Below, one piece after another: positions 40,264 to 51,469 of a DNA stretch of 64,000 nucleotides. Under the pieces are notes generated by a model that was given only the letters and a program-made list of their open reading frames with translations, had not been told where the DNA came from and did not search any database. Position 1 is the stretch's first letter. The number at the start of each line of letters is the position of its first letter. The translations under genes were made by a program, and so were the position numbers. The DNA comes from Pseudoxanthomonas suwonensis (GTDB lineage: Bacteria > Pseudomonadota > Gammaproteobacteria > Xanthomonadales > Xanthomonadaceae), in the NCBI RefSeq assembly GCF_000972865.1, contig NZ_CP011144.1, forward strand, positions 1,426,001 to 1,490,000. Reading direction: 5' to 3'.

Positions 40264-41061
40264 TCAGTGGCTGTCTTCGGACAGGCTCAGGTACACGATC
40301 GACAGCATCATGAAAATGAACGCCTGCAGCGGGATCACCAGCAGGTGGAAGATCATCCAGCCGAAGCCGAAGGCCGCGCCGGCGAACATGCCGGCGATGC
40401 CGGCGCCGCCGAGCACCCAGATCAGCAGGAACACGATCTCGCCGCCGAACATGTTGCCGAACAGTCGCATCGCCAGCGAGATCGGCTTGCTCAGCCACTC
40501 GACGGTGTTGAGGATGAGGTTGAACGGCATCATCCACTTGCCGAACGGCGCGGTCAGGAACTCCAGGGTGAAGTGGCCCAGGCCCTTGGCGCGCAGCGCG
40601 AAGAAGATCATCAGGAAGAACACGCTGATCGACATGCCGAGCGTGGCGTTCACGTCGGCGGTCGGCACCGGCTTCCAGTAGCCGATACCGAACCAGCCCA
40701 GCACGGTCGCGAAGAAGTCCGCCGGGATCATCTTCAGCAGGTTCATCAGCAGGATCCAGAAGAACAGGGTGATCGCGATCGGCGTCACCAGCTTGCTGGT
40801 CCCGTGGTAGGTGTCGCGCGCCTGGCGGTCGACGAACTCCAGGCAGATCTCGACGAAGGCCTGCCACTTGCCGGGCACGCCGGCGGTGGCCTTGCGCGTG
40901 GCCAGCCAGAACATGAACACCATCAGCAGACCCATCGCCACCGCGGTCACGAAGGTGTCCACGTGCAGGGTCCAGAAGCCGCCCTCACCCACCTGAACGG
41001 TCAGGTTCTGCAGGTGGTGCTGGATGTAGCTGGTAGGGGTCAGTTCCGCCTCAGCCGCCAT
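40264..41061 (-). CDS. atpB: ATP synthase a subunit
   Basis: 265 residues with five or six helices. The essential arginine lies in the canonical SLAMRLFGNMFGGEIV; the C-terminal helix IPLQAFIFMMLSIVYLSL carries the conserved Gln. It forms the proton half-channels next to the c ring. It begins 71 bases after atpI, and the atpB-atpE order is standard. Confidence 0.97.
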   Translation of the reverse strand: MAAEAELTPTSYIQHHLQNLTVQVGEGGFWTLHVDTFVTAVAMGLLMVFMFWLATRKATAGVPGKWQAFVEICLEFVDRQARDTYHGTSKLVTPIAITLFFWILLMNLLKMIPADFFATVLGWFGIGYWKPVPTADVNATLGMSISVFFLMIFFALRAKGLGHFTLEFLTAPFGKWMMPFNLILNTVEWLSKPISLAMRLFGNMFGGEIVFLLIWVLGGAGIAGMFAGAAFGFGWMIFHLLVIPLQAFIFMMLSIVYLSLSEDSH

Positions 41062-41132
41062 GGGTCCGTTTTTCCTGTTCTAACGCCTGAAATTGTTCCG
41101 AATCGGCTTGCGCCGCCCTGTGCCCGACCGCT

Positions 41133-41501
41133 TCAGCGGGCCAGCGCCAGGGTGAGTACCTGCGCGACCAGCACCACCACCGCGGCTGCCAGCAGCGGCA
41201 GCGGCGGCAGCCCGAGGGCCAGCACGCCCAGCGCCAGCAACGCGACCAGGACCAGCCACTTGGCCAGCACCCCGGCCACCAGCCTGGCCAGCGCCGGGAC
41301 CGCGGCGTCCACGCCGCCGCCCAGCGCGATCCGGGCCGAAAACCACCCCGCCAGGACCACCGCCCCCCCGCCGACCAGCGCCGCCACCGACCAGTGCGGG
41401 CCCTGCCAGAGGCAGGCCAGCGCGACCAGGAGCGTCGCCCCCACCTGCCAGGCAATCGCGCGACCGGCCTGTCGCCGGCCTGCGGCAACGGAGTTCAGCA
41501 C
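41133..41501 (-). CDS. atpI: ATP synthase subunit I (AtpI)
   Basis: 122 residues, four hydrophobic helices with little charge: GATLLVALACLWQ, GGGAVVLAGWFSARIALGG, AKWLVLVALLALGVLALG and AAAVVVLVAQVLTLAL. Position as first gene of the atp operon and the FSARIALGGG-type loop identify AtpI, which helps assemble the c ring. A GTG start at 41501 is chosen (VLNSVAAGRRQAG); the ribosome site is weak, so the start is uncertain. Confidence 0.85.
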   Translation of the reverse strand: MLNSVAAGRRQAGRAIAWQVGATLLVALACLWQGPHWSVAALVGGGAVVLAGWFSARIALGGGVDAAVPALARLVAGVLAKWLVLVALLALGVLALGLPPLPLLAAAVVVLVAQVLTLALAR

Positions 41502-41564
41502 GTGATGGTTACCTGCGGGAGTAAGCGGAAGGCAGGCATGAAACGCGCCCTGCCGAGCCGCAAA

Positions 41565-41594
41565 AGTATAGCAGTGGGACATTTTCGGGGACAA
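41565..41594 (-). promoter_or_regulatory. Probable promoter of the atp operon
   Basis: On the minus strand, TTGTCC (41589-41594) and TATACT (41565-41570) are separated by 18 bases, a good sigma-70 match. It lies 64 bases before the atpI start. Confidence 0.7.
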
Positions 41595-41688
41595 CCGCCG
41601 AAGGTTGCCCAACCCGTATGGAACTTCCACTGCGGGCTCCGGTCGATCCTGTGCCGGGACGGAGAACCTCGTCGGTCCAGTCCCGGTC

Positions 41689-41717
41689 AAGGCCCCGTCC
41701 CCACCGGGGCCTTTTTT
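41689..41717 (+). terminator. Orphan intrinsic terminator on the plus strand
   Basis: AAGGCCCCG/CGGGGCCTT stem with a 7-base loop followed by six T. No annotated plus-strand gene ends here: atpI, atp promoter and lpd are all on the minus strand. The sequence between 41595 and 41717 may therefore encode a small RNA on the plus strand. The rest of the 41502-42009 gap holds the atp promoter and the lpd terminator, and nothing else I can name. Confidence 0.75.
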
Positions 41718-41935
41718 GTGGGCGGGGCCCACGATCCCCGCCGCTTGGCGGCGTGATGACCGGCGTTCGAGCCATATCGATGCCGACCGGACGGGCATCG
41801 GCCGACGGCTGCCGATAGTCGGGCGCCCCTCGCGGCACAGCTTCGATGTGAAGCCCCCTGCATTCCCAGCCAGTCTGCCGCAGGGATGACGATGGCCGAG
41901 GGACGACGCATCTTCTGCCACGACTGCCAGTCCCC

Positions 41936-41965
41936 AAAAAAGAACCCCGGCCTGCGCCGGGGTTC
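41936..41965 (-). terminator. Intrinsic terminator after lpdA
   Basis: On the minus strand GAACCCCGGC/GCCGGGGTTC-type stem (41942-41965) followed by six T (41936-41941), 45 bases after the lpdA stop. Confidence 0.88.
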
Positions 41966-42009
41966 CTGATGCCGCTCACATCTATTTCGGGAAGGCCGCG
42001 CCCTTCGCT

Positions 42010-44145
<2,136 letters not shown>

Positions 44146-44157
44146 GTCCGCGTCCCC

Positions 44158-45612
44158 TTACAGCAGCACGCGGCGCATGTCCGCGAGGACCTGTGCCAGG
44201 TAGCTGGTGAAGCGCGCGGCGGCTGCGCCGTCGATCACGCGGTGGTCGTAGCTCAGCGACAGCGGCAGGGTCAGGCGCGGCACGAACTGCTTGCCGTCCC
44301 ACACCGGCTGGGTCGAGGACTTGGACACGCCCAGGATCGCCACTTCCGGCGCATTGATGATCGGCGTGAACGCGGTGCCACCGATGCCGCCCAGCGAGCT
44401 GATCGAGAAGCAGCCGCCGCTCATGTCGGCCGGGCCGAGCTTGCCGTCGCGCGCCTTCTTCGCCAGCTCGCCCATCTCCTGGGCGATCTGCAGTACGCCC
44501 TTCCTGTCGACGTCGCGGATCACCGGCACCACCAGCCCGTTGGGCGTGTCGGCGGCGAAGCCGATGTGGAAGTACTTCTTCAGCGTGAGGTTCTCGCCGG
44601 TCGCATCGAGCGAGGCGTTGAAGTCGGGGAACTGCTTCAGCGCCGCGGCGCTGGCCTTGAGCAGGAACGCGAGCATGGTCAGCTTGACGCCGGACTTGGC
44701 CTTCTCCTGCTCCTTGTTGAGCTGCACGCGCAGCTCTTCCAGGTCGGTGATGTCGGCCTGGTCGAACTGGGTGACGTGCGGGATCATCGCCCAGTTGCGG
44801 GCGAGGTTGGCGCCGGAGATCTTCTTGATCCGCGACAGCGGCTGGGTCTCGACCTCGCCGAACTTGGCGAAGTCCACCTTCGGCCACGGCAGCAGGTTCA
44901 GGCCGCCGCCACCGGCAACCGGGGCGGCCGCCGCCGCGGCCGGCGCGCCGCCGGCCAGCGCGGCCTTGACGTAGCGCTGCACGTCCTCCCTGGAGATGCG
45001 CCCGCCGCGCTCGCTGCCCTTGACCTGGAACAGGTCCACGCCCAGCTCGCGGGCGAACACGCGCACGGCCGGGGTCGCGTACGGGACCTGGTCGGGCAGC
45101 ACGCTGGCCGCGCCGAACTCCACCGGCGGGGTGCGCGGCGGCGAGGCCTCCGGATCGGTGCCCGGGCGGGCCGGCGCGGGCGCCGCGTTCTCCTGGGCGA
45201 TCTCGCGCTGGGCCAGCTTGTCGGGCGCGGCCGAAGGCGCCACCGGCTCGACCCGGGCGCCGGTCTCGGCGGTCTTCACCGGGGCGGGCGCGGCGTCGGC
45301 CTTGGCCGATGCGGCGGGCACGTCGGCCTTGGCCGGGGCCGCCGGCTGTGCGGCCGGGGCGGAGGCGCCGTCGGCGGCCTCGATCAGCGCCACCACGCTG
45401 CCCTCGGACAGGCTGTCGCCGAGCTTGACCTTCAGTTCCTTGACCACGCCGGCGAACGGCGAGGGCACTTCGAGCGTGGCCTTGTCCGATTCCAGCGTGA
45501 CCAGCCCCTGGTCCTTGGTCACGGTGTCGCCGACGGCGACGAGGACTTCGATGACGGGGACGTCGCTGTAATCCCCGATGTCGGGGACGCGCGCTTCCTT
45601 GATTTCGGCCAT
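44158..45612 (-). CDS. aceF: Dihydrolipoyllysine acetyltransferase (E2) of pyruvate dehydrogenase
   Basis: 484 residues. One lipoyl domain (1-~80, [11 protein letters not shown], lysine 44), an Ala/Pro-rich linker, a peripheral-subunit-binding domain near 157-195 ([33 protein letters not shown]) and the acetyltransferase core ending with [15 protein letters not shown], which includes the catalytic His and Asp. It passes acetyl groups to CoA. The usual three lipoyl domains of gammaproteobacterial E2 are reduced to one, while the E3 next door has two. aceE is not adjacent; upstream bases 45613-46034 hold no supported gene. Confidence 0.96.
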   Translation of the reverse strand: MAEIKEARVPDIGDYSDVPVIEVLVAVGDTVTKDQGLVTLESDKATLEVPSPFAGVVKELKVKLGDSLSEGSVVALIEAADGASAPAAQPAAPAKADVPAASAKADAAPAPVKTAETGARVEPVAPSAAPDKLAQREIAQENAAPAPARPGTDPEASPPRTPPVEFGAASVLPDQVPYATPAVRVFARELGVDLFQVKGSERGGRISREDVQRYVKAALAGGAPAAAAAAPVAGGGGLNLLPWPKVDFAKFGEVETQPLSRIKKISGANLARNWAMIPHVTQFDQADITDLEELRVQLNKEQEKAKSGVKLTMLAFLLKASAAALKQFPDFNASLDATGENLTLKKYFHIGFAADTPNGLVVPVIRDVDRKGVLQIAQEMGELAKKARDGKLGPADMSGGCFSISSLGGIGGTAFTPIINAPEVAILGVSKSSTQPVWDGKQFVPRLTLPLSLSYDHRVIDGAAAARFTSYLAQVLADMRRVLL

Positions 45613-46034
45613 GCCAGGGCTCCGGCGGTTATGCGTGGGGAAAGACCCCTATTGTGTCCGCCCACGCCGCACCCGCCAACCTCCGCATGCCGTCGGCGCA
45701 GGCATGTCGCGCCTGTCCCGCGACAGGTTTCAGCGGAGACCAATTCGTCGGCGCGCGCCCTTTCCAGTACGCCGCCGCATGTCCCTGCCACCGGCAGCCG
45801 CCCGGGTGATTCCGCGCATCCGGCACCGGCGGGTCGCCGCGGTTCCTCACGCGGCGATCAGCTGCATGAATCCCCCCGTCGCCGCTAACCCGAGCATTTC
45901 CGGGGGCATTGCGTGGTTTCGCTGAACCGCGCCGGCCATCGCATGGCGCAAGCACGCCTGCGTTCATTCCTGCGTGGATAGGGTCTGCCACGCCCACTCC
46001 CAGGGCACTACAAGAACTAACAGGAGATATCACC

Positions 46035-46661
46035 ATGCGGTCCATTCGAATCCTGAGCCTGGCCCTGATCCCCGCGCTGGCGAGCGCGCCGGCATTCGCC
46101 CAGGACACCTACGACACCGGCACCGCGTCCGGCAAGCGCTTCGCCGTGGTCGGCGGCATCGCCCTCATCGAACCGTCCGATCCCGGCGACGGCCTGCGCA
46201 TCGACGGCGGCCCGGCGCCGACCCTGAGCGCCAGCTGGTACGCCACCGACAACTTCGCCGTGGAGTTGTGGGGTGCGGCCGACAAGTTCAACCACCGCGT
46301 GCGCCAGGACGGCGTCGGCAAGCTCGGCACCGTCGAGCAGCAGCCGATCGCGCTGAGCGGCCAGTGGCACTTCGGCCAGGCCGACAACGTGTTCCGCCCG
46401 TTCGTGGGCGTGGGCTACTACGAGTCCAACTTCAGCAACGAGGACATCGCCGGCGGCGGCGACCACGTCGGCCTGGAGACCGCCAAGGGCGCGATCGGCA
46501 CGGTCGGCATGGACTTCAACATCAACCCGACCTGGTTCGCACGCACCGACGTGCGCTACATGCACGCGCGCCCGGAGGTCCGCGTGGCCGGCGAGGGCAC
46601 CGGTGAGGACCTGAAGCTGGACCCGTGGACGGTCGGCGTGGGCATCGGCGCGCGCTTCTGA
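46035..46661 (+). CDS. ompW: OmpW-family outer membrane protein
   Basis: 208 residues. Signal peptide of about 22 residues (SLALIPALASAPAFA, cleaved before QDTYD). The mature protein has alternating beta-strand pattern typical of an eight-stranded barrel: PAPTLSASWYATDNFAVELW, PFVGVGYYESNF, DFNINPTWFARTDVRYMH, and the C-terminal WTVGVGIGARF ending in Phe for barrel assembly. OmpW channels take up small hydrophobic compounds. AGGAGATATCACC precedes the ATG. Monocistronic, with a strong terminator after the stop. Confidence 0.93.
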   Translation: MRSIRILSLALIPALASAPAFAQDTYDTGTASGKRFAVVGGIALIEPSDPGDGLRIDGGPAPTLSASWYATDNFAVELWGAADKFNHRVRQDGVGKLGTVEQQPIALSGQWHFGQADNVFRPFVGVGYYESNFSNEDIAGGGDHVGLETAKGAIGTVGMDFNINPTWFARTDVRYMHARPEVRVAGEGTGEDLKLDPWTVGVGIGARF

Positions 46662-46681
46662 CCTCAGGCGATGGCGAATGC

Positions 46682-46711
46682 GAACGGGCCCTGCGGGGCC
46701 CGTTCCTTTTT
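46682..46711 (+). terminator. Intrinsic terminator of ompW
   Basis: GAACGGGCCC/GGGCCCGTTC stem with a TGCG loop, then CTTTTT, 20 bases after the stop. Confidence 0.92.
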
Positions 46712-46745
46712 GTGCCGTCCCAGTCCACTGCGCACCGCTCCACCT

Positions 46746-47087
46746 TGTAGGAGCCCAGCTTGCTGGCGGACACGTGCGCCGGAATCACGAGGGCGTCGAC
46801 TGGGCCGACGGCGTCGCGTCGCCGGCTGAACCCGGCTCCTACAACAGCCACCGCGCGGCCGCTCTTCTGTAGGAGCTGACTTCAGTCGGCGACACGAGCG
46901 TCGGAACCATGAGGGCGTCGCCTGGGCCGACGGCGTCGGGTCGCCGGCTGAACCCGGCTCCTACAACAGCCATGGCGCGGCGGCTCTTCTGTAGGAGCTG
47001 ACTTCAGTCGGCGACACGGGTGTCGGGATCATGAGGGCGTCGCCTGGGCCAGCGGCGTCGGATCGCCGGCTGAACCCGGCTCCTACA
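46746..47087. repeat. Tandem array of three dispersed palindromic elements (F, G, H)
   Basis: Copies at 46746-46843, 46868-46965 and 46990-47087, a 122-base period of a ~98-base element plus a 24-base spacer (ACAGCCACCGCGCGGCCGCT plus CTTC, and a near-identical second one). Each begins TGTAGGAGC and ends GGCTGAACCCGGCTCCTACA. The last copy overlaps the stop of the hydrolase gene. This explains the 420-base gap after ompW. Confidence 0.92.
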
Positions 47088-47850
47088 AGGGCGTGCCGCC
47101 CTGCCCGGCCTGCGCATCGCTCCAGACCAGCCGGCGGAAGTCGAAGCCGGCCTCCAGCCGCGGCTTGACCACCTGGAAGAACGGCGAGACGTCGAAATCC
47201 CGCGGCGTGTACAGGCTGTGGTGGCGGATGTGCAGGATCTCGGCCGCCGCCTGGCGCCCGCCGGCGGTGGTGGCGTCCTGCAGCTCGATCTCCGGCAGGA
47301 TCGGATAGCGCACCACGCCGAACGCCTCGGCCAGCAGGGTCGAGCAGATCGCGCGGGTCGGCTCGCCGCTGCCCAGGGCGATCATCCGCCGCTTGAGCGG
47401 ATCGGGCACCGGCGGCTGCCGCACCAGGTAGCGGGCCAGGTCGACGATGTTCTTCAGGTCGTAGTTGTGGCCCACCCGCGAGACCATGTGCTCGACCACC
47501 GCATCGGTCTCGCCGGCGCTGAGCCCCACCGGCCGGCAGATCCGCGCGTGCAACCCGGCGAACTCGGCCAGCGGCACGGTGCGCACGCCATCGTTGATGT
47601 CCACGTCGACAAACCACGGCTCGGCGGCGCCCTCGGGCACGCCCAGGCACAGCGCCGCATGCGACCAGGTCGACTGGGTCAGGTACTTGATCGCGCTGGC
47701 GAAGCGGCTGGTGCCGTCGACCAGCAGCACGTCGCCGCGCCGCAGCGTGGCCGCCAGCAGTTCCAGGCGGCTGCTCGGGCCGCGCTGGTAACGCTCGCGC
47801 GGCTGCGCGAGGAAGCGCGCCATCCGCTTTCCGATGAATCCCAACGCCAT
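47083..47850 (-). CDS. YiiX/NlpC-P60-like cysteine hydrolase
   Basis: 255 residues. The pattern GDVLLVDGTSRFASAIKYLTQ then WSHAALCLG (catalytic His) and, much later, RAICSTLLAEAFG (catalytic Cys) is that of the circularly permuted papain-fold YiiX/YaeF group. Members act on lipids, peptides or the cell wall; the substrate is unknown. No signal peptide is evident. The TAG stop (47083-47085) lies in the end of repeat copy H. Confidence 0.8.
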   Translation of the reverse strand: MALGFIGKRMARFLAQPRERYQRGPSSRLELLAATLRRGDVLLVDGTSRFASAIKYLTQSTWSHAALCLGVPEGAAEPWFVDVDINDGVRTVPLAEFAGLHARICRPVGLSAGETDAVVEHMVSRVGHNYDLKNIVDLARYLVRQPPVPDPLKRRMIALGSGEPTRAICSTLLAEAFGVVRYPILPEIELQDATTAGGRQAAAEILHIRHHSLYTPRDFDVSPFFQVVKPRLEAGFDFRRLVWSDAQAGQGGTPL

Positions 47851-47926
47851 CGCATCCCCTTCGCCGGTCGCACCGGGACAAGGCTAACCCGGGGGCGGCT
47901 GCGATGGCGCGCGATCGTGCGCTCTT

Positions 47927-48023
47927 TGTAGGAGCCGGGTTCAGCCGGCGACACGGGCGTCGGAACCATGAGGCAGTCGCCTGTGCCGAGGTGGCGTGTC
48001 GCCGGCCAAACCCGGCTCCTGCA
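47927..48023. repeat. Dispersed palindromic element, copy I
   Basis: Starts TGTAGGAGCCGGGTTCAGCC and ends with the degenerate GGCTCCTGCAC. It lies between the hydrolase start and the EamA gene stop, and is the most decayed of the nine copies at its 3' end. Confidence 0.8.
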
Positions 48024-48037
48024 CGAGAAGCGGCGGC

Positions 48038-48937
48038 TCAGGGCTGGTCGATCGGCGGCGCGCGTTCCGCGCCGATCTTGCGCTCGCGGCGCAGCAGGTA
48101 CAGGCCGCTGGCGACGATGATCGCCGCGCCGATCCAGGTGGTCGCATCGGGCAGGGTGCGCCACAGCAGCCAGTCCCAGGCGATCACCCACACCAGCCCG
48201 GTGTACTCGAGCGGCGCGATCAGCGAGGCGTCGCCGCGCATGAAGGCGCTGGTCAGCGCGACCTGCCCCAGCGCGCCGGCCAGGCCCATGCCCAGGATCA
48301 GTGCCGCGTGCCCCCACTGCAGCGGCACCCAGCCGGGAATCGCCGCCAGGCCCGCGCCGGTAGCCATGATCACCAGGAACCAGACCACCATCGACTGCGG
48401 CGTGTCGGTGCGGGTCAGCAGGCTCACCGTCACCGCGGCGATCGCATAGGCGGTGGCCGCCAGCAGCACCATCAGCCCGGGGAACGACACGATCCCGTCC
48501 ACGCCCGGCCGCAGCACCACGATCACCCCGGCCAGACCGATGCCGATCGCAGTCCAGCGCCGCGGCCCCACCTTCTCCCCCAGCAGTGGCACCGACAGCG
48601 CCGCCACCAGCAGTGGCGCGACGAAGTAGATCGAGTAGGCGGTGGACAGCGGCATCCGCTTCAGCGCGAACACGAAGCAGCCGATCATCGCCATGCCCAG
48701 CACGCCGCGCAGCAGGTGCAGGCCCCAGCGCACCGGCACGATCGAGCGCGGCCCGGCGGTGGCCAGCACCCAGGCCAGCACGAACGGCAACGAGGCGGCG
48801 CCGCGCAGCATGGTCACCTGCAGCGGTGGGTAGTGCGCGGCGAGCAGCTTCATGCCCGCGTCCATCACGGAGAAGCTGGCGACGGCGGCGAGCATCCACC
48901 CGGCGGCGGCCAGCGGCGAACGTAAGGGCGGTGACAT
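48038..48937 (-). CDS. EamA/DMT-family transporter
   Basis: 299 residues with ten hydrophobic helices in two EamA repeats of about 140 residues (ASFSVMDAGMKLLAAHYPP in the first; LEYTGLVWVIAWDWLLWRTLPD in the second). It resembles the RhaT/YdcZ-like metabolite exporters of the drug/metabolite superfamily; the substrate cannot be inferred. Single gene flanked by a repeat on one side and unrelated genes on the other. Confidence 0.9.
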   Translation of the reverse strand: MSPPLRSPLAAAGWMLAAVASFSVMDAGMKLLAAHYPPLQVTMLRGAASLPFVLAWVLATAGPRSIVPVRWGLHLLRGVLGMAMIGCFVFALKRMPLSTAYSIYFVAPLLVAALSVPLLGEKVGPRRWTAIGIGLAGVIVVLRPGVDGIVSFPGLMVLLAATAYAIAAVTVSLLTRTDTPQSMVVWFLVIMATGAGLAAIPGWVPLQWGHAALILGMGLAGALGQVALTSAFMRGDASLIAPLEYTGLVWVIAWDWLLWRTLPDATTWIGAAIIVASGLYLLRRERKIGAERAPPIDQP

Positions 48938-49004
48938 GGCGGCATTATCGCCCGGCGCCCGCGGCCCGGGCCACGCGCCGCGGTAAAAGGCGCGGCCTGT
49001 GCCG

Positions 49005-49697
49005 CTACCGCGCCTGGCAACCTGCGGAATCCGGACGACGCGGCGACTGCGGCAACGAGGGGCATCGTGAAAGCGACCGCAGGATCGCGCCCGTCACCAA
49101 CCCGAGCACCAGCCCTCCAGCGGCGACGACGCCCAGATACGCGAGCGCGCCGAGCGCGCCCCGCAGTCCGGTTTGCCGCTGCAGCAGATCCGCAGCCTTC
49201 GCGCCACTCGCCGCCAGGGACCAGCCGACGGTGCTTCCTGCGACCCACCACCACGTGCGGCGCACGCGATGCCGGAGGACAAGAGCCTGCATCCCGCCCG
49301 CGAGGGCACCGCCCGCGGCCACCGACGCGAGCAGCGAATAAGGCAGCTCGACGCTCGCAACTCCCGCCAAGTCGTTGGCGACGAACGGCAGCGCCAACCC
49401 GATGCAGGTGACCCAGAACCACTGGTCCGCGCCTCCGCCCAGGCCGCGCATCGCCCGGGCCTGCATCAGGCCGACGCCGATGCCCATGCCGACACCCACC
49501 GGTCCCTGCGCCCCGCCGGTGCCGATCCACTCGCCGGCGATGGCAAGCGGCATGATCAGGACCAGTCCGAGGAGCCAGCCGAGCCACGTCGCCAGGATCC
49601 ACCGCGCGAGGAACTCCGGCTGTGCCAATCGTCGTCGAACCCGGTTCACGCGACGTGCGGGAAGAAAGGATAGTTGGCCGTCACCCACGTCTCGCAT
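49005..49697 (-). CDS. Hypothetical membrane protein, glycine/alanine-rich
   Basis: 230 residues with about six hydrophobic stretches from residue 30 on (ARWILATWLGWLLGLVLIM; VGVGMGIGVGLMQARAMRGLG; VAAGGALAGGMQALVLRHRV; WWVAGSTVGWSLA). The repeated GxxxGxxQ/W-type turns look like proteins annotated only as hypothetical. I do not recognise a family with a known function. The start at 49697 overlaps the upstream gene by 52 bases, so either start may be wrong. Confidence 0.6.
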   Translation of the reverse strand: MRDVGDGQLSFLPARRVNRVRRRLAQPEFLARWILATWLGWLLGLVLIMPLAIAGEWIGTGGAQGPVGVGMGIGVGLMQARAMRGLGGGADQWFWVTCIGLALPFVANDLAGVASVELPYSLLASVAAGGALAGGMQALVLRHRVRRTWWWVAGSTVGWSLAASGAKAADLLQRQTGLRGALGALAYLGVVAAGGLVLGLVTGAILRSLSRCPSLPQSPRRPDSAGCQAR

Positions 49698-50056
49698 CCC
49701 TCCAGCTCCCAGGGAAAGGCCGACGACTGTTGTACGAAACGGGCTTCCCAGGTAGCGAACATCCGGATCGGCACGCGCAGGCATCCCATGTTGGGCAGGA
49801 CTTCCTCGCAGGCGTCCGCACTGGTCAGGTACAGGGTGAGCTCGTCGATATCGGAAGGCAGGCTGCGATAGATCCAGTAGAAGATGCGGACGTACACCGT
49901 GTCTTCGTCCAGCTTCAGGATCTTCAGCGGCACGTACGACGTTTCGATGTCTATCCCGGGCATGACGTAAAAGCCGCCCACGGACAGCTGGCCATAGGGA
50001 GGGGGTGACTCGGACCCTGCTTCTCCAAGCAGGCATCCGATGAACTTCTTGAGCAT
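49646..50056 (-). CDS. Hypothetical small protein, possibly immunity-like
   Basis: 136 residues, no signal peptide or helices. It contains YGQLSVGGFYVMPGIDIETS, YVPLKILKLDEDTVYVRIFY and a C-terminal aromatic segment FPWELEGCETWVTANYPFF. The strand-rich, acidic character recalls small immunity or DUF proteins, but I cannot assign a family. The ATG at 50056 is chosen; a GTG at 50155 overlaps the stop of the upstream surface-protein gene by four bases (GTGA) and would add 33 low-complexity residues, so translational coupling from that gene is possible. Confidence 0.55.
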   Translation of the reverse strand: MLKKFIGCLLGEAGSESPPPYGQLSVGGFYVMPGIDIETSYVPLKILKLDEDTVYVRIFYWIYRSLPSDIDELTLYLTSADACEEVLPNMGCLRVPIRMFATWEARFVQQSSAFPWELEGCETWVTANYPFFPHVA

Positions 50057-50151
50057 GACCTGATTACCGGGCTGATTGTTTTCTCTGGGGGTCCGGGGCG
50101 GAAGCATCGGCCCCGCCGGGCCCGCTTCCGCTTCCGCTTCCGGAAAGCGCA

Positions 50152-51408
50152 TCACGGCGCGGCCGAAACGTTGATCTTCACCGAGGCGGTCGCGGAGCCG
50201 CCCTTGCCGTCGGTGACGGTGTAGATGAAGAAATCGACGCCTTCGTAGCCGGGATCCGGCGTGTACGTGAACACGCCGCCTTTGGGCTGCTGCTGGACCA
50301 GCGTGCCGTATCCGGTGTCGTAGTTGACGGAGACGGAAAGCACGTCGCCGTTCGGATCGCTGTCGTTGGCCAGCACGTCGATGACGATCGGAGTGTTCAG
50401 CGGCGTGGCAACCTCGTCGTCCATCGCCACCGGCGACCCGTTGAGGTACTCGATCGGGCCCTCGGTGACGGTCTGCGTGGTCCGCTCCACGCGGTAGGTG
50501 TCCACGGCGCGTTTGTGCGCAGGCAGGTTGCGCAAGGCGCGGTCGAGCCAGATGTCGTCCGCCGGCGCGGCTGCCACACGGAACATCCTGCCGAACTCGA
50601 ATCGCCAGCGCACCATGGCGCGCGTATCGTCGCGATCGTTCTCGAACGGGCCATACTTGCGCGCGTGCGCCACGTCCAGCGCCACGCTGTGCCTGGTTCC
50701 CGCGAAGTGCTTCTCGATGCCTGCCGATGCCGTGAACTGGCCGGCCCGGTCACCGGCCAGCATCGCGCCGCCGCGCTCGTAGTCCAGCCCGCCGCGCAGC
50801 CGCAGCAGGCTGGCTTCGTAGTACCGCCCGAAGCGCACCCCGAGGCCCTGCTCGTAGGGGCGTTCGAACAGCTCGGTCAGCACGTCGGTGGTCACGAGCC
50901 GCCGATAGGGGCGGCCGTCGAGGATGCCCTCCACCACCACGCTGTCGCTGTCCAGGCTGCTGCCGGCCAGTCGCCTGCCGGTGAGCGCACGCGAGTAGTT
51001 CAGGTTGAACTCGCCCCCGCGGCGCTCGACGCCGACGCCCAGCGTCGCCTTGCGGTCGCTGGAACGATTCTGGTCCGCGGCCAGCAGCAGCTTGACCACG
51101 CTGGCCTCCGGTACGCGCTCGCCCTGCAGCCAGTGGAAGCCGAACGCCAGACCGCCCGCGCCGCCCGCGCCCAGCCAGCCTTCGACCACCGATGCCCGCT
51201 TGCCATCGAATCCGAGCACGCCGCGTGCTTCGCCCTGCACGTCGCCATCCTGGTCGATGGCGATGCCGATGCGTCCATGGCTGCCGCCATAGGCCAGCGG
51301 AAGCACGCGCCCGTCGTACGCCTCCTGCGGCGAAGGCGCCTGCGCGTTCGCAGCCAGCGGCAGGATCAGTGAAATGGAAATGGCGACGGACAACGCTTTG
51401 CGGATCAT
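50152..51408 (-). CDS. Surface protein: barrel-like domain plus one Ig-like (cadherin/VCBS-type) domain
   Basis: 418 residues. Signal peptide of ~22 residues (SISLILPLAANAQA). Residues ~35-290 alternate in a beta-strand pattern with DQDGDVQGEARGVLGFDGKR, LLAADQN, RPYRRLVTTDVLTELFERPY and LRLRGGLDYERGG, probably an outer-membrane beta-domain. A linker ALRNLPAHKRAVDTYRVER follows, then one Ig-like domain (IDVLANDSDPNGDVL, YTPDPGYEGVDFFIYTVTDG). It is paralogous to the 1051-residue protein at 55962 but lacks its OmpA part and repeat array. Preceded on the same strand by two methyltransferase genes (61-base gap). Confidence 0.75.
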   Translation of the reverse strand: MIRKALSVAISISLILPLAANAQAPSPQEAYDGRVLPLAYGGSHGRIGIAIDQDGDVQGEARGVLGFDGKRASVVEGWLGAGGAGGLAFGFHWLQGERVPEASVVKLLLAADQNRSSDRKATLGVGVERRGGEFNLNYSRALTGRRLAGSSLDSDSVVVEGILDGRPYRRLVTTDVLTELFERPYEQGLGVRFGRYYEASLLRLRGGLDYERGGAMLAGDRAGQFTASAGIEKHFAGTRHSVALDVAHARKYGPFENDRDDTRAMVRWRFEFGRMFRVAAAPADDIWLDRALRNLPAHKRAVDTYRVERTTQTVTEGPIEYLNGSPVAMDDEVATPLNTPIVIDVLANDSDPNGDVLSVSVNYDTGYGTLVQQQPKGGVFTYTPDPGYEGVDFFIYTVTDGKGGSATASVKINVSAAP

Positions 51409-51469
51409 GTGCTGCGGATTCTTTGGGATGGATGCGGTGCGGGGGAGCGGGGATGGAATGAGGCGGGGG

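Noticed and set aside
41595..41717. Signal recognition particle RNA
   Set aside because: The conserved GGAA-loop apical hairpin of the 4.5S RNA is not present.
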